Origin: Lachnospiraceae bacterium MC2017
Lineage (GTDB): Bacteria > Bacillota > Clostridia > Lachnospirales > Lachnospiraceae
DNA: 64,000 nucleotides
NCBI GenBank assembly: GCA_000701625.1
Contig: JNJK01000013.1
Coordinates: 43,717 to 107,716 of the forward strand
Reading direction: 5' to 3'
In this document: positions 52,746 to 61,636 of the stretch, piece by piece
Position numbering within the stretch: the stretch's first letter is position 1
Layout of the letters: each line of letters starts with the position of its first letter
Program-made: the position numbers and the translations under genes
The notes under the pieces: model-generated
What the model saw: the letters and a program-made list of their open reading frames with translations, nothing else
The model's database searches: none
Told to the model about the DNA's origin: nothing

Positions 52746-54350
52746 TTAGAAAAAGCTACTATCACTTTTTTGTCGCTTCCTGTATTCACTTGGACTAACA
52801 CCCTCTATCCTGCGAAATACACGGCTGAAATAGTTATAGTCATCGTAACCGACCTTGAAGGAGATCACTTCCAGCTTATTTTTCTCGTCCATCATCAGTT
52901 CCTTCGCCTGATCCATCCTGCATCTTGTTATATATGCGGTTATCGTTTCGTTATATTCTTTTGAAAACTTTTTAGAAAGATAACTCGGTTCCACATAGAA
53001 CTGCTCCGCGAGCTCTGACAGGGATAAATGATCCATGTAGTGTTCCTCTATAAACGCACGTACACTTTCTACCTGATCTCTTATGGAATTATCCTCTGTT
53101 GGCTTCGGTCCCGCTGACACTCTGAGTGCCACCTTGATATTATCAAGAATGATGTCCTTATTAAGAGTCCGGAGTCCGTAATTAACTGCATCCAGTACTT
53201 CTTCATAAGCACGACCGTCATTCCTTCGGTCAGTATCCGCTATGGTATTCATCACACCGGTAGTAAACTGCGTTACTTCAAAAAGACTCCAGCCGCTGCT
53301 GTCACATTTCTGCAGCCCTCCCATCTCCATTATTACATTTTGAGCCTGTTCGGTATCTTTATCACAAAGACACTCCAATAGCAATGCTTCGATCCGATCC
53401 GTGTATCTCTCCTGAAGTCCTGTTTTTTTCTTCTCATTTGCGCATGACACTATACAGTGCTCTCTCCCAAAGGGTCTGGTAACGAGTTCCGCTATCATTT
53501 CCCTGTAAACTGCAGCTATGTCATCAAGTGAGCTGGACTGATCATGAATAACTACCGTTATAGGGCCCTGTTCTTCTATAGGAAAAGCTCCCAGTATTTT
53601 ATCTGCAATAAAGCGAAGTCTCGCCGGTGTCGCATTTAACTCGACTATAAATTCGTTTACCTTGTCTTTATAGTTAAAAACGATAGTACGATCATCCCCG
53701 ATAAGTTCCCTTAATTTTGCCTTTAATGAATAGGACATCTTCAGCATGTCTTTTTGATAACTCTGCTTCAAAATTTCCACATCATGAAACTTTATGAGTA
53801 AAGTTGATATTTCCGAAAATACACTTGTCGAAGGGATATGTGACTCTTTTCCGGGTCTGTACAGTTTCCCGCTCAAAAGCGAAGAAAACTCATCATCTTC
53901 CAAAAATGAAGAAATATAGTTCTCCTTAAGGCGACTGTCTTCCTGGGCAGCTTTTGTCTCTTCTCTTTCTTCCAGTATCTTTATCGCTTTACTGAGTGTA
54001 TCTACTAACTGCTCACGCCCAACCGGCTTTAATAGATAATCTATCCCCCCTGAGATAAAGACACCCTTTACCTTCTGAAAATCATCATATCCGCTTACTG
54101 CAATTGTTATTATTTCCGGATACTCATTATGGATCCGGTTCAATAGTTCCAGTCCGCTTAAAAAAGGCATATTTATATCTGTTATCACTATGTGCGGCTT
54201 TTCCTCAGGAATCCTCTCCAAAACCTCCTCCCCATCGCAGGCCGGCTCCAGAAAATCTATCGAGTAATCCTCCCAGTGAAGCATCTGTCTGATATTTTCC
54301 CTGCTCCAAAATTCATCATCAGCCGATAGCACTCTGTACTTCGCGCTCAT
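52746..54350 (-). CDS. YesN-type response regulator (receiver plus AraC HTH)
   Basis: 534 residues. Receiver domain 1-125 with acidic pair ADDE, phospho-Asp in ITDINMPFLSG, Ser in VSGYDD and Lys in LKPVG. A ~280-residue linker is followed by an AraC-type double HTH (FIEEHYMDHLSLSELAEQFY, VGYDDYNYFSRVFRRIEGVS). It overlaps the kinase gene by 32 bases. Probably activates the downstream sugar transporter. Confidence 0.93.
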   Translation of the reverse strand: MSAKYRVLSADDEFWSRENIRQMLHWEDYSIDFLEPACDGEEVLERIPEEKPHIVITDINMPFLSGLELLNRIHNEYPEIITIAVSGYDDFQKVKGVFISGGIDYLLKPVGREQLVDTLSKAIKILEEREETKAAQEDSRLKENYISSFLEDDEFSSLLSGKLYRPGKESHIPSTSVFSEISTLLIKFHDVEILKQSYQKDMLKMSYSLKAKLRELIGDDRTIVFNYKDKVNEFIVELNATPARLRFIADKILGAFPIEEQGPITVVIHDQSSSLDDIAAVYREMIAELVTRPFGREHCIVSCANEKKKTGLQERYTDRIEALLLECLCDKDTEQAQNVIMEMGGLQKCDSSGWSLFEVTQFTTGVMNTIADTDRRNDGRAYEEVLDAVNYGLRTLNKDIILDNIKVALRVSAGPKPTEDNSIRDQVESVRAFIEEHYMDHLSLSELAEQFYVEPSYLSKKFSKEYNETITAYITRCRMDQAKELMMDEKNKLEVISFKVGYDDYNYFSRVFRRIEGVSPSEYRKRQKSDSSFF

Positions 54351-56139
54351 CTTCCACCTCCTTTAATGCCGGCAGTAATATCACTGCTCTTGTTCCCTTA
54401 CCTTCTTCACTTTCAAAATGAATGCCGTAATCTCTCCCGTAAACACTTTTTATTCTGGCATTTACATTCAGAACACCTATGGATCTACCCATTTCTATCC
54501 TGCCCATATCAGCCTTTTCAAGCTGCTCATTCATGGCATCTGCATTCATTCCTACGCCATTATCCTCTATGGTGATCACCAGCTCACCGCTTTCATGCCT
54601 AGCCCGGATGATAAGTTCCTTATCTTTTCTCCGTGCACGCCTCAACCCATGCTGCAAAGCATTTTCCACAATAGGTTGCAGCGTGATCCTCGGAATATTG
54701 TCCTGCAATGTATCTGAATCTATCTGATAAGTATATTTCACCGAGTTTCCATTTCTCACATCCATGACATAGAGATAATTCCGAACATGTGCCATTTCCT
54801 GCTGAAGTGTTGACTGCGTCTCCGAGATATCGAGACTATACCGAAAAATAGCTGACAAAGACTGACATAATCCGCTGACAAGAGTACATTCCTGAGATAC
54901 AGCTATTCCGCTCATGGTATCAAGTGTGTTATACAAAAAATGCGGATTAATCTGTGCCTGAAGTGCCTTATACTGCGTCCTCTCCATCAATACCTTTGCT
55001 TCATATTCTTCCTCTACCATCTTCTGTATGCGGTCAAGCATCTCATTGAACTCATCACCCATAACTCTGAGTTCTTCGCACCATCCGTCAGTTTTTGCTC
55101 TAATCTCCGTATCACCGTTTTTTATTCGGATTATCGTATTACTTAAGTTTTCAACCGGTCGGTATATAAACCTTGATATCAGAATCCCAAGAAGCAGCGT
55201 TACTAGCAGCATTATGATCGCTATAACTATCAACATCCTTACAAGGGTATTCTGCGTTTCAAGCATCAGCGACTGTGGGGTCAGCATCAGAATATGAAGA
55301 TTATATTTACCGGATGAACGGTGATTCAGATAGAATGAACCAAATTCATCCCCATACTCCGGCAACTCATCCTCTGCAATTGCCACACTTCTTGTAAGTT
55401 CAGAAAAAATCCTGCTTTCTTCCTTTGTTGTATTTCCGACTTGTGCTATTGACGCGTCCCCCATTGGCTGCAGCCATGCATAAACATCTCTGGATGATAT
55501 GTATTTATTCATGATCTCTGAAATATTCTGACTGCTGAAATCACAAATAAGATATCCGAACTTATCCCGTCTGTCATCATAAGTATGAAGTTTTAACCCA
55601 AATCGTATTACATCCTGATCTGCAGCCTCATTGTGATACCCGGAAAGCATGACTGAATTATCATCCGACCTCAGATATCTTCTTAAGTGAGATATATTCA
55701 CATATATTTCCGTGTCATACAGGTCATGCGGATACTTGTAAGGCTGCTTTCTCCACGAACTTATCAGATGATCCTCATTATCATAGATATACATAGCAAG
55801 AAGCTGATCATCTGATGTAAATCTCTTTTCGGAAAGATTCCATGCTTTCCAGTAATACTCCAGGAGATTCCTGCGATCCACTGACGGATGTCTCATGGCA
55901 TAGGTCATATCCGTATCGGTGTATATGGTCTGCATTTTTCCGGTTAATCCATGAATATAGGAATTAAGCTCTGTTTCCATGCGCTGAAGTGTCTCGTCAT
56001 TATTCAACAGACTTTCTCTTCGGATCTGTTCTCTTGATGTAACTTCAAATGCAAAAGTCAGCGCGATCACCGCAAAAACCGTACACCCAATAACCAGCGC
56101 CAAGATCGCCTGACGCATTGTCCATTTTACTTTATTCAT
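54319..56139 (-). CDS. YesM-type sensor histidine kinase
   Basis: 606 residues. Membrane helix, a ~270-residue extracellular sensor, second helix (MLIVIAIIMLLVTLLLGILI), HAMP (RPVENLSNTIIRIKNGDTEI), H-box INPHFLYNTLDTMSG with the phospho-His, and a HATPase with ENALQHG and DNGVGMN, GIGVLNVNARIK-like G boxes. It senses an extracellular signal, likely related to the sugar imported downstream. Confidence 0.93.
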   Translation of the reverse strand: MNKVKWTMRQAILALVIGCTVFAVIALTFAFEVTSREQIRRESLLNNDETLQRMETELNSYIHGLTGKMQTIYTDTDMTYAMRHPSVDRRNLLEYYWKAWNLSEKRFTSDDQLLAMYIYDNEDHLISSWRKQPYKYPHDLYDTEIYVNISHLRRYLRSDDNSVMLSGYHNEAADQDVIRFGLKLHTYDDRRDKFGYLICDFSSQNISEIMNKYISSRDVYAWLQPMGDASIAQVGNTTKEESRIFSELTRSVAIAEDELPEYGDEFGSFYLNHRSSGKYNLHILMLTPQSLMLETQNTLVRMLIVIAIIMLLVTLLLGILISRFIYRPVENLSNTIIRIKNGDTEIRAKTDGWCEELRVMGDEFNEMLDRIQKMVEEEYEAKVLMERTQYKALQAQINPHFLYNTLDTMSGIAVSQECTLVSGLCQSLSAIFRYSLDISETQSTLQQEMAHVRNYLYVMDVRNGNSVKYTYQIDSDTLQDNIPRITLQPIVENALQHGLRRARRKDKELIIRARHESGELVITIEDNGVGMNADAMNEQLEKADMGRIEMGRSIGVLNVNARIKSVYGRDYGIHFESEEGKGTRAVILLPALKEVEDEREVQSAIG

Positions 56140-56239
56140 CCTCGGACCAACCCCAAACCGCTGTCATAATTTCCTATGATGTCATCATTATTGTTCTTTC
56201 TATTATACAATATGACCACATTTTTGCCACCCCGGGCAG

Positions 56240-56284
56240 AAAAAACAGGTATGGCGCGATTTCCTACAACGCGACATACCTGTT
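56240..56284 (-). terminator. Terminator after the 56348-57325 gene
   Basis: Minus strand AACAGGTATGTCGCG...CGCGCCATACCTGTT with one mismatch, then TTTTTTC. Confidence 0.85.
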
Positions 56285-56299
56285 CTGCTTTTGCCCCTG

Positions 56300-56347
56300 T
56301 CATATGACACGAATTGCTTCGCTTCTAATGAAGCTTCATGCAATTCA
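56300..56347. repeat. Dispersed hairpin repeat, copy 3
   Basis: Most complete copy: GAATTGC-TTC-GCTTC-TAAT-GAAGC-TTCAT-GCAATTC. Lies directly after the stop codon of the minus-strand gene and before its terminator. Nearly identical to copy 2 (17671-17709) over 38 bases. Confidence 0.6.
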
Positions 56348-57325
56348 TCACATCCTGTGCTGGTCACAGATTGTGATGAACTCTTTCATGGCTTTCATGA
56401 TATCTGCGAAGCGATCTCCGTCATCACCGGTCTTCTTCCAGGTAACATGTTTACCAAATATATCAAGTGTACATTCTCTCTGGTCCTCTGACTTTGCCTT
56501 CTGTGTAAGCTCTTTCTCACTACAGTCAGCGATCCATCCGATCTTACGGAAAAGTTCCTGAAGAGCCTTAACAGGAATCTTTCCTTCCGTATGCGGCTCT
56601 CCCGGCTTATCTGCTCTCCAATAAAGAGCATCTACATCAAACCTGTACGAAGCTCCGCCCTTCTTATCCTTATCATGCTCTTTTGAGAAGCCGATTCCTT
56701 CATAGTACTCGATCTTTTCCCCACGCTGCTTGAGCATCAGCTCACCATAGGAACGGGTACCGATGATATTTCTGGAACTAATCCTCTGCCTCAGATCATT
56801 TCTCGTTGACTCGTCATTAGGCAGGAACGGAATCTGCGTAACACCATAGTCTGTTACGAGCAGGATCACGATCCACATATTTCCCTTTATAAAATGCGAT
56901 GTAAGAGAAGATCCAAACTTATCAAATACCTTTGGATCCCATTTATCCGTAAGCAAAAATACAACGCTCTCAACACCTGCTCTTCCGGCTCTCATCTCGA
57001 TCCGGACCTCCATCTCCTGCAGGTGCTTATCAACAGCCTTTAGATAGTGATTTAATGTCTCATTCCCTCTGCATATGGCAAGATACTCAGGATGCAATTC
57101 CTCGTCCTTTTTCCCAAGCGGATACACATTAAATTTCAGTTTTCCTGTCGGTACAACACCCTTTTCTATCACTCTATCCAGATTCTCAAGATATGTACGT
57201 CCTGCATTTCTTTCCAAAATTTCACTGCGTATTAACTCCATCAAAGGATGCTTAACTTCCTGTAATTCTTCCTCTGCTGTATTTTCCGCGATCTTTCTGC
57301 GTATATCGTCGATTCTGTAATCCAT
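56348..57325 (-). CDS. Conserved hypothetical protein
   Basis: 325 residues, soluble, charged. Not recognised. Notable stretches: MRAGRAGVESVVFLLTDKW, GNMWIVILLVTDYGVTQIPF, SSRNIIGTRSYGELMLKQRG and a C-terminal GKIPVKALQELFRKIGWIAD. The mix of beta strands and helices suggests a globular enzyme or binding domain. ATG at 57325 follows GGAGGTG. Monocistronic with a terminator. Confidence 0.65.
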   Translation of the reverse strand: MDYRIDDIRRKIAENTAEEELQEVKHPLMELIRSEILERNAGRTYLENLDRVIEKGVVPTGKLKFNVYPLGKKDEELHPEYLAICRGNETLNHYLKAVDKHLQEMEVRIEMRAGRAGVESVVFLLTDKWDPKVFDKFGSSLTSHFIKGNMWIVILLVTDYGVTQIPFLPNDESTRNDLRQRISSRNIIGTRSYGELMLKQRGEKIEYYEGIGFSKEHDKDKKGGASYRFDVDALYWRADKPGEPHTEGKIPVKALQELFRKIGWIADCSEKELTQKAKSEDQRECTLDIFGKHVTWKKTGDDGDRFADIMKAMKEFITICDQHRM

Positions 57326-57369
57326 ATACACCTCCACACACTTACCTACGCAATCGAGAAGCGTTTAAC

Positions 57370-57424
57370 GTTACAGTTCAGAGGCAAATAAATTATCGTA
57401 TCCTGCCGAAAAATGAACAGTAAC
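57370..57424. repeat. Palindrome with the same ends as the MITE-like element
   Basis: GTTACAGTTCA (57370-57380) and TGAACAGTAAC (57414-57424) form an 11-bp inverted repeat with one mismatch around 33 bases. The ends match those of the 15375-15520 element. No target duplication is evident here. Confidence 0.5.
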
Positions 57425-57432
57425 GTGTTACC

Positions 57433-57467
57433 TAATTATCTATCGGAAAAACTAACATAGATAATTA
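57433..57467. promoter_or_regulatory. Perfect 11-bp inverted repeat in the divergent spacer
   Basis: TAATTATCTAT-N13-ATAGATAATTA, between the divergent genes at 57325 and 57633. It could be an operator or leader hairpin; no T-tract follows. Confidence 0.45.
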
Positions 57468-57632
57468 TAGTTTCAATCCCATAAATAAAATTACCATGCA
57501 TTTTTTTGTATCTATCCTAATAAGTAAATTTATCTGGTACATAATCTCGTACATGCATGGACTGCACATAGCCATTTCGTATATTCTTTTAGTAGAAAAA
57601 CGTTCACTGTATTGAAAATAAGGAGGTGCTCT

Positions 57633-58319
57633 ATGTCCGTTAAAACACAGTCCGAAACGACAAATGTTTCTAAAGAACTTGATGAGCTTATCCTTTTAAT
57701 AAGAAATATCGGTGCATTTAAGACCATGATGAGCTGTAAAGTTCCTTTTGGAGACCCTGAGTCTATCCAAAATGACCAGGGATGGAACTCTGCAATGGAA
57801 AATACTTACGCGAGGGCTAACCGCTATTGGGACATCATTCAGGCTGAACTTCTTAGTGAAAAAATCGATGTGGATCCTGAAATAATAGAAAAGATAAAAT
57901 TTTTCATGGAAGAAAAGATACCTGTGATGTTAACCAGAAATGAGCAATATATAAATTCTGAGATCAACTCAGAAAAAATAGATTCGCTTTTGTCAGAACT
58001 ATCAGAAATGGATGTGCCATTTATGTCCAAAGATTATAAAGCGTTTATGGATGCGATCGCTCTTTATAAACGTACCAAAAACGATCTCTGCGATGCTGAT
58101 CGTATCGAACGTATGACAGAAACAGAATACTGTCTGCGTCAGACCGTATTTAAACGGGCAAACAGTTCCCTGATTTCAACCTGTCGCCGTTACCTTACGA
58201 ATCATTATGGCCCAAAAGGAATTGGTTTTAAAGATAAACGTTTTGGAAAAATGATGGAATTATGCGAACTACTGGACATTAATACAGCAATGATCTTTGC
58301 CGGAGAAGTCCCCTTGTAA
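57633..58319 (+). CDS. Conserved hypothetical helical protein
   Basis: 228 residues, soluble and mostly helical (ELDELILLIRNIGAFKTMMS, KIDSLLSELSEMDVPFMSKD). Not recognised. The start is MSVKTQS, 6 bases after AAGGAGG. No cysteine motif, signal or membrane segment. A bidirectional terminator follows. Confidence 0.65.
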   Translation: MSVKTQSETTNVSKELDELILLIRNIGAFKTMMSCKVPFGDPESIQNDQGWNSAMENTYARANRYWDIIQAELLSEKIDVDPEIIEKIKFFMEEKIPVMLTRNEQYINSEINSEKIDSLLSELSEMDVPFMSKDYKAFMDAIALYKRTKNDLCDADRIERMTETEYCLRQTVFKRANSSLISTCRRYLTNHYGPKGIGFKDKRFGKMMELCELLDINTAMIFAGEVPL

Positions 58320-58403
58320 TTGTATATACTTTTATACTTGATTTTTGCTTCTGTATGAACTATTATTTAATTACCAAATAAATGAAGCAGTAAACAAAGG
58401 TAA

Positions 58404-58486
58404 GGCGGCGAGAGCTTCACCAGACTTGGTTTATTACTTCGGAAACAAAAAAGATGGCTTGAGATGCGGCGGCGAGAGCTTCACCA
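58404..58486. repeat. Two 19-bp direct repeats
   Basis: GGCGGCGAGAGCTTCACCA occurs at 58404-58422 and 58468-58486. The second copy lies in the loop of the terminator hairpin at 58447-58506. Confidence 0.6.
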
Positions 58487-58506
58487 ATTCAACACCATCT
58501 TTTTTT
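58447..58506. terminator. Bidirectional terminator-like hairpin
   Basis: AAAAAAGATGG/CCATCTTTTTT stem around a 37-base loop, between convergent genes. Confidence 0.7.
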
Positions 58507-58512
58507 CTGTGT

Positions 58513-59304
58513 TCAGCACATTACCGGCTGAAAAAGTCCAAGCTTCTCACAGGCATTATATATACCATTCTTATCTACATCATCAGTCACATAATCCGCT
58601 AGTTCCTTCAGTTCAGGAATAGCATTTCCCATAGCCACCTTTGTCCAGTCATCCGTAAACATGGAAATATCATTTCCTGAGTCCCCAAATACTACCGCAT
58701 CCTTATAGTCCGCATGGAAATAATCCATTACTTTTTTTATTCCTACAGATTTATATGCCGGCTCTATAAAAATATAGTTATCATGAAATCTGTACCATGG
58801 GAGATCCTTTAATGCCGTCAATGTCTTTTCTTCATCTCTATTGCAGGCAACATACGCTTTATAAATATTGTCATAATCATTTGGATCAAGGTCCTTCACT
58901 ACGTTCTGTTTCATATATATATCCTGCGCAGCCTTTTGAAATCTATCATCCGGCACCAATCTGGTATCTGAATTATCAACCTGTATTCCCCATGGATACC
59001 CATTTTCCTGACATTCTCTTACAAGTGCCACAATATTTTCCTTCGGGAGCGGTCTGATACCTAGAAGTGAATTATGTATAGTCACACCATATCCACCATC
59101 ACTCACCATATTTTCAAATCCCAGCTCCTGCATTATATCAACTGCAAGAGCCTGCGCCCTTCCTGTAGCTATGCACAGAAAATGCCCTGCTTTTCTGAGC
59201 TTTTTTAGTGCAAGCTGTGCTGACTCAGGTATATAAAAGTTCTCATATCCTCCTGCTGCCAGTGTTCCATCTATATCAAAAAATAAATATCTTTTTCTAT
59301 TCAT
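58513..59304 (-). CDS. HAD-superfamily (Cof-type, IIB) phosphatase
   Basis: 263 residues. HAD motif I FFDIDGTLA, motif II CIATGR, motif III Lys region and motif IV VFGDSGNDISMF, with a C2-type cap between. Such enzymes dephosphorylate sugar phosphates or other small phosphoesters. ATG at 59304 follows GGAG by 8 bases. It is divergent from the DeoR regulator across a TGTTTA-rich spacer. Confidence 0.92.
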   Translation of the reverse strand: MNRKRYLFFDIDGTLAAGGYENFYIPESAQLALKKLRKAGHFLCIATGRAQALAVDIMQELGFENMVSDGGYGVTIHNSLLGIRPLPKENIVALVRECQENGYPWGIQVDNSDTRLVPDDRFQKAAQDIYMKQNVVKDLDPNDYDNIYKAYVACNRDEEKTLTALKDLPWYRFHDNYIFIEPAYKSVGIKKVMDYFHADYKDAVVFGDSGNDISMFTDDWTKVAMGNAIPELKELADYVTDDVDKNGIYNACEKLGLFQPVMC

Positions 59305-59431
59305 GTAAGTCACTCCACTTCTATATATAAAATAATTTGTTACCGTTTTTTTCTTTGTATACAGAATAATTTTAAGTACGCAGTGTAACGCCTCCTGCTA
59401 CCTGTGAACTGTATTCAGAATAACACATACA

Positions 59432-59501
59432 TAAACACCTTTTAATGTTTATTATTGTTTATTCTTTAGTGTTTTATGATATATTTATGTTTAATTAAAC
59501 A
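59432..59501. promoter_or_regulatory. Cluster of TGTTTA operator-like sites
   Basis: ATAAACA-N8-TGTTTAT around 59431-59452, TGTTTATT direct repeats at 59446 and 59456 (10 bp apart) and a perfect palindrome TGTTTAATTAAACA at 59488-59501. They lie in the divergent HAD/DeoR spacer and fit DeoR-family autoregulation. Confidence 0.5.
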
Positions 59502-59571
59502 CCAATTCTTATATCAGCCTAATTCAGACGTCCAATTTACACACATTCAACTATAAAACGGAGAAAAACAT

Positions 59572-60354
59572 ATGGATCAAACAACTGAAATATCCGGCAT
59601 TGTACGCCGTGAGAAAATTTACGACATTATAAAAGAAAACACAACCGTCACTGTAAAAGAACTTTCAACCCGTTTTGCCGTATCGGATATGACCATACGA
59701 CGCGATCTGCATATCATGGAAGAACAAGGCATACTTACCGTTCATTACGGTGGTGCGACTCTGAGACGTCCAAGTATGGCTTTCCATTCATTTGACATGC
59801 GAAAAGAAGATTTTTATGAAGAAAAAGTCTCTATCGCGCGATGTGCTGCTGAATTGATACACGAAAACGATGTCATCTACCTCGATCCCAGTACCACAGT
59901 ACTTCTAATGACACACTTTCTTCCACCTCTACACGTAACCATAGTAACCAGTTCCTTGTCTGTAATGGAGGAATGTGCCCATAATCCCTACGTGAATCTA
60001 TTCATCGCTCCCGGAAAATACCAGGCTGAATATGGAGGCACCATGGATGCAGAAACCATGACATATTTATCAGGCTTTCACTTTACTTCAGCATTCCTCG
60101 GAACAGGTTTTATAGATACCGTATATGGAGTAACCAGCACTGAGATTGACTGCTCCATAAAACATGCTGTTATGCGAAATTCCGAAAAAAACATTCTGCT
60201 TGTAGATCATTCCAAATTTGGTCATCGTGTCATGAAAAAATTCGGTGATATACGCGACTTTAATACGATCATTACTGATTCTGGAATAGACTCCAAAAAC
60301 GAACGTGCCATACTTCAGCAAAATGTAAGGCTACAAATCTGTGATTCACAATAA
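59572..60354 (+). CDS. DeoR-family transcriptional regulator
   Basis: 260 residues. N-terminal HTH (REKIYDIIKENTTVTVKELS, TRFAVSDMTIRRDLHIMEEQ) and DeoR C-terminal sugar-phosphate sensor domain (IYLDPSTTVLLMTHFL, KNILLVDHSKFG). Effectors of the family are usually phosphorylated sugars; the neighbouring HAD phosphatase fits that. The flavoenzyme 120 bp downstream could be a target. Confidence 0.92.
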   Translation: MDQTTEISGIVRREKIYDIIKENTTVTVKELSTRFAVSDMTIRRDLHIMEEQGILTVHYGGATLRRPSMAFHSFDMRKEDFYEEKVSIARCAAELIHENDVIYLDPSTTVLLMTHFLPPLHVTIVTSSLSVMEECAHNPYVNLFIAPGKYQAEYGGTMDAETMTYLSGFHFTSAFLGTGFIDTVYGVTSTEIDCSIKHAVMRNSEKNILLVDHSKFGHRVMKKFGDIRDFNTIITDSGIDSKNERAILQQNVRLQICDSQ

Positions 60355-60473
60355 CCACACAAGTAGTTTTCAAAACTACTTGACAAAGACACAACCTCGC
60401 AGTATTATTTCTGTGTTATTTAGTTAAATTAGTTTTAGATAAATGCTATTGAGCTAAACGAGGTTGAATTAAA

Positions 60474-61541
60474 ATGTCATTACTTAAGATCAGAAATAAA
60501 GTTCAAACCATCCCGTTGATCCAGGGAGGTATGGGCGTAGGTGTTTCACTTGAGAATCTTGCTGGAGCTGTGGCTGCCTGCGGCGGTATCGGAACTATAA
60601 GCACTGCTGACTGCGGTTATCGTGAACCGGATTTTGATACACATCCCGAAGAGGCAAATCTCCGGGCACTCAAAAAGGAGATCGAAGAAGCCAATCGCCT
60701 CTCAAATGGCAAAGGTCTCATTGCTATAAATGCAATGGTAGCTACTCAGCAATATGCCGAGGCAATAAAGACTGCTGTAACAGCAGGTATCGATGCCGTA
60801 ATCTGCGGTGCCGGTCTTCCTCTGGATCTTCCCGAGTATGTACCTGAAGGTGCAGCGCTCATAGCGCCTATTGTTTCAAGCGGACGTGCAGCTACGCTTA
60901 TTGCCAGATCATGGAAAAAGAAATACGATCGCTATCCTGATTTCATCGTTGTCGAGGGTCCCAAAGCAGGCGGTCATCTCGGATTCAAAGAAAAAGATCT
61001 CTTAAATGGAAACTGTGAAGATATCTATGATATACTCCCGGAAGTAAAATCTGCTATTGCACCTTTCGCTGAAGAAGCCGGCAGAGAAATACCGGTATTC
61101 ATAGCCGGCGGAATATGGGATCACGAAGATATTCAGAAAGCGATAAATCTCGGTGCTGACGGTGTCCAGATGGCAACCCGTTTTATCGCCACAGAAGAAT
61201 GTGATGCTTCTCAGGCTTACAAGGATGTTCTTATTAATTCAACCCCGGAAGAGGTAAAAATAATACACAGTCCCGTAGGTATGCCCGGACGCGCAGTAGA
61301 AACTCCTCTTATTAAAAAGCTGGATGTTTTAGGCCGTATCGCTCCCAAACACTGCTCACGATGCATAAAAATGTGCAATCCTGCAGAAGTCCCTTACTGC
61401 ATTACACACGCACTGATCGAAGCAGTTAAGGGAAACTTTGAAGAGGGTCTCTTCTTTACCGGAGACAATGTTGGACGTCTTACAGAAATGACCACCGTAA
61501 AAAAACTGATCACCTCTCTATTTCCTGAATATGCAGTATAA
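60474..61541 (+). CDS. NAD(P)H-dependent flavin oxidoreductase (nitronate monooxygenase/FabK-like)
   Basis: 355 residues. FMN-binding TIM-barrel of the 2-nitropropane dioxygenase family: QGGMGVGVSLENLAGAVAAC, VEGPKAGGHLGF with the His, IAGGIWDHEDIQKAINLGAD and GVQMATRFIATEECDAS. The C-terminal ~70 residues carry CSRCIKMC and PYCITHAL, absent from plain FabK, which marks a separate subgroup. It may oxidise nitronates or act on enoyl groups; the substrate is undetermined. Confidence 0.9.
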   Translation: MSLLKIRNKVQTIPLIQGGMGVGVSLENLAGAVAACGGIGTISTADCGYREPDFDTHPEEANLRALKKEIEEANRLSNGKGLIAINAMVATQQYAEAIKTAVTAGIDAVICGAGLPLDLPEYVPEGAALIAPIVSSGRAATLIARSWKKKYDRYPDFIVVEGPKAGGHLGFKEKDLLNGNCEDIYDILPEVKSAIAPFAEEAGREIPVFIAGGIWDHEDIQKAINLGADGVQMATRFIATEECDASQAYKDVLINSTPEEVKIIHSPVGMPGRAVETPLIKKLDVLGRIAPKHCSRCIKMCNPAEVPYCITHALIEAVKGNFEEGLFFTGDNVGRLTEMTTVKKLITSLFPEYAV

Positions 61542-61546
61542 AAAAT

Positions 61547-61587
61547 CCGGCATATGCCCTTACGTTAGAGCATATGCCGGTATTTTT
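61547..61587. terminator. Bidirectional terminator, flavoenzyme / SPFH gene
   Basis: Perfect 11-bp stem CCGGCATATGC/GCATATGCCGG with flanking A and T tracts. Confidence 0.88.
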
Positions 61588-61636
61588 CTATGCAAGTTCA
61601 CCTAATCAGATAATCTTATGCACATAGGATTATAAA

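Noticed and set aside
58404..58486. CRISPR array
   Set aside because: Only two 19-bp repeats, no regular spacers, no cas genes in the window.
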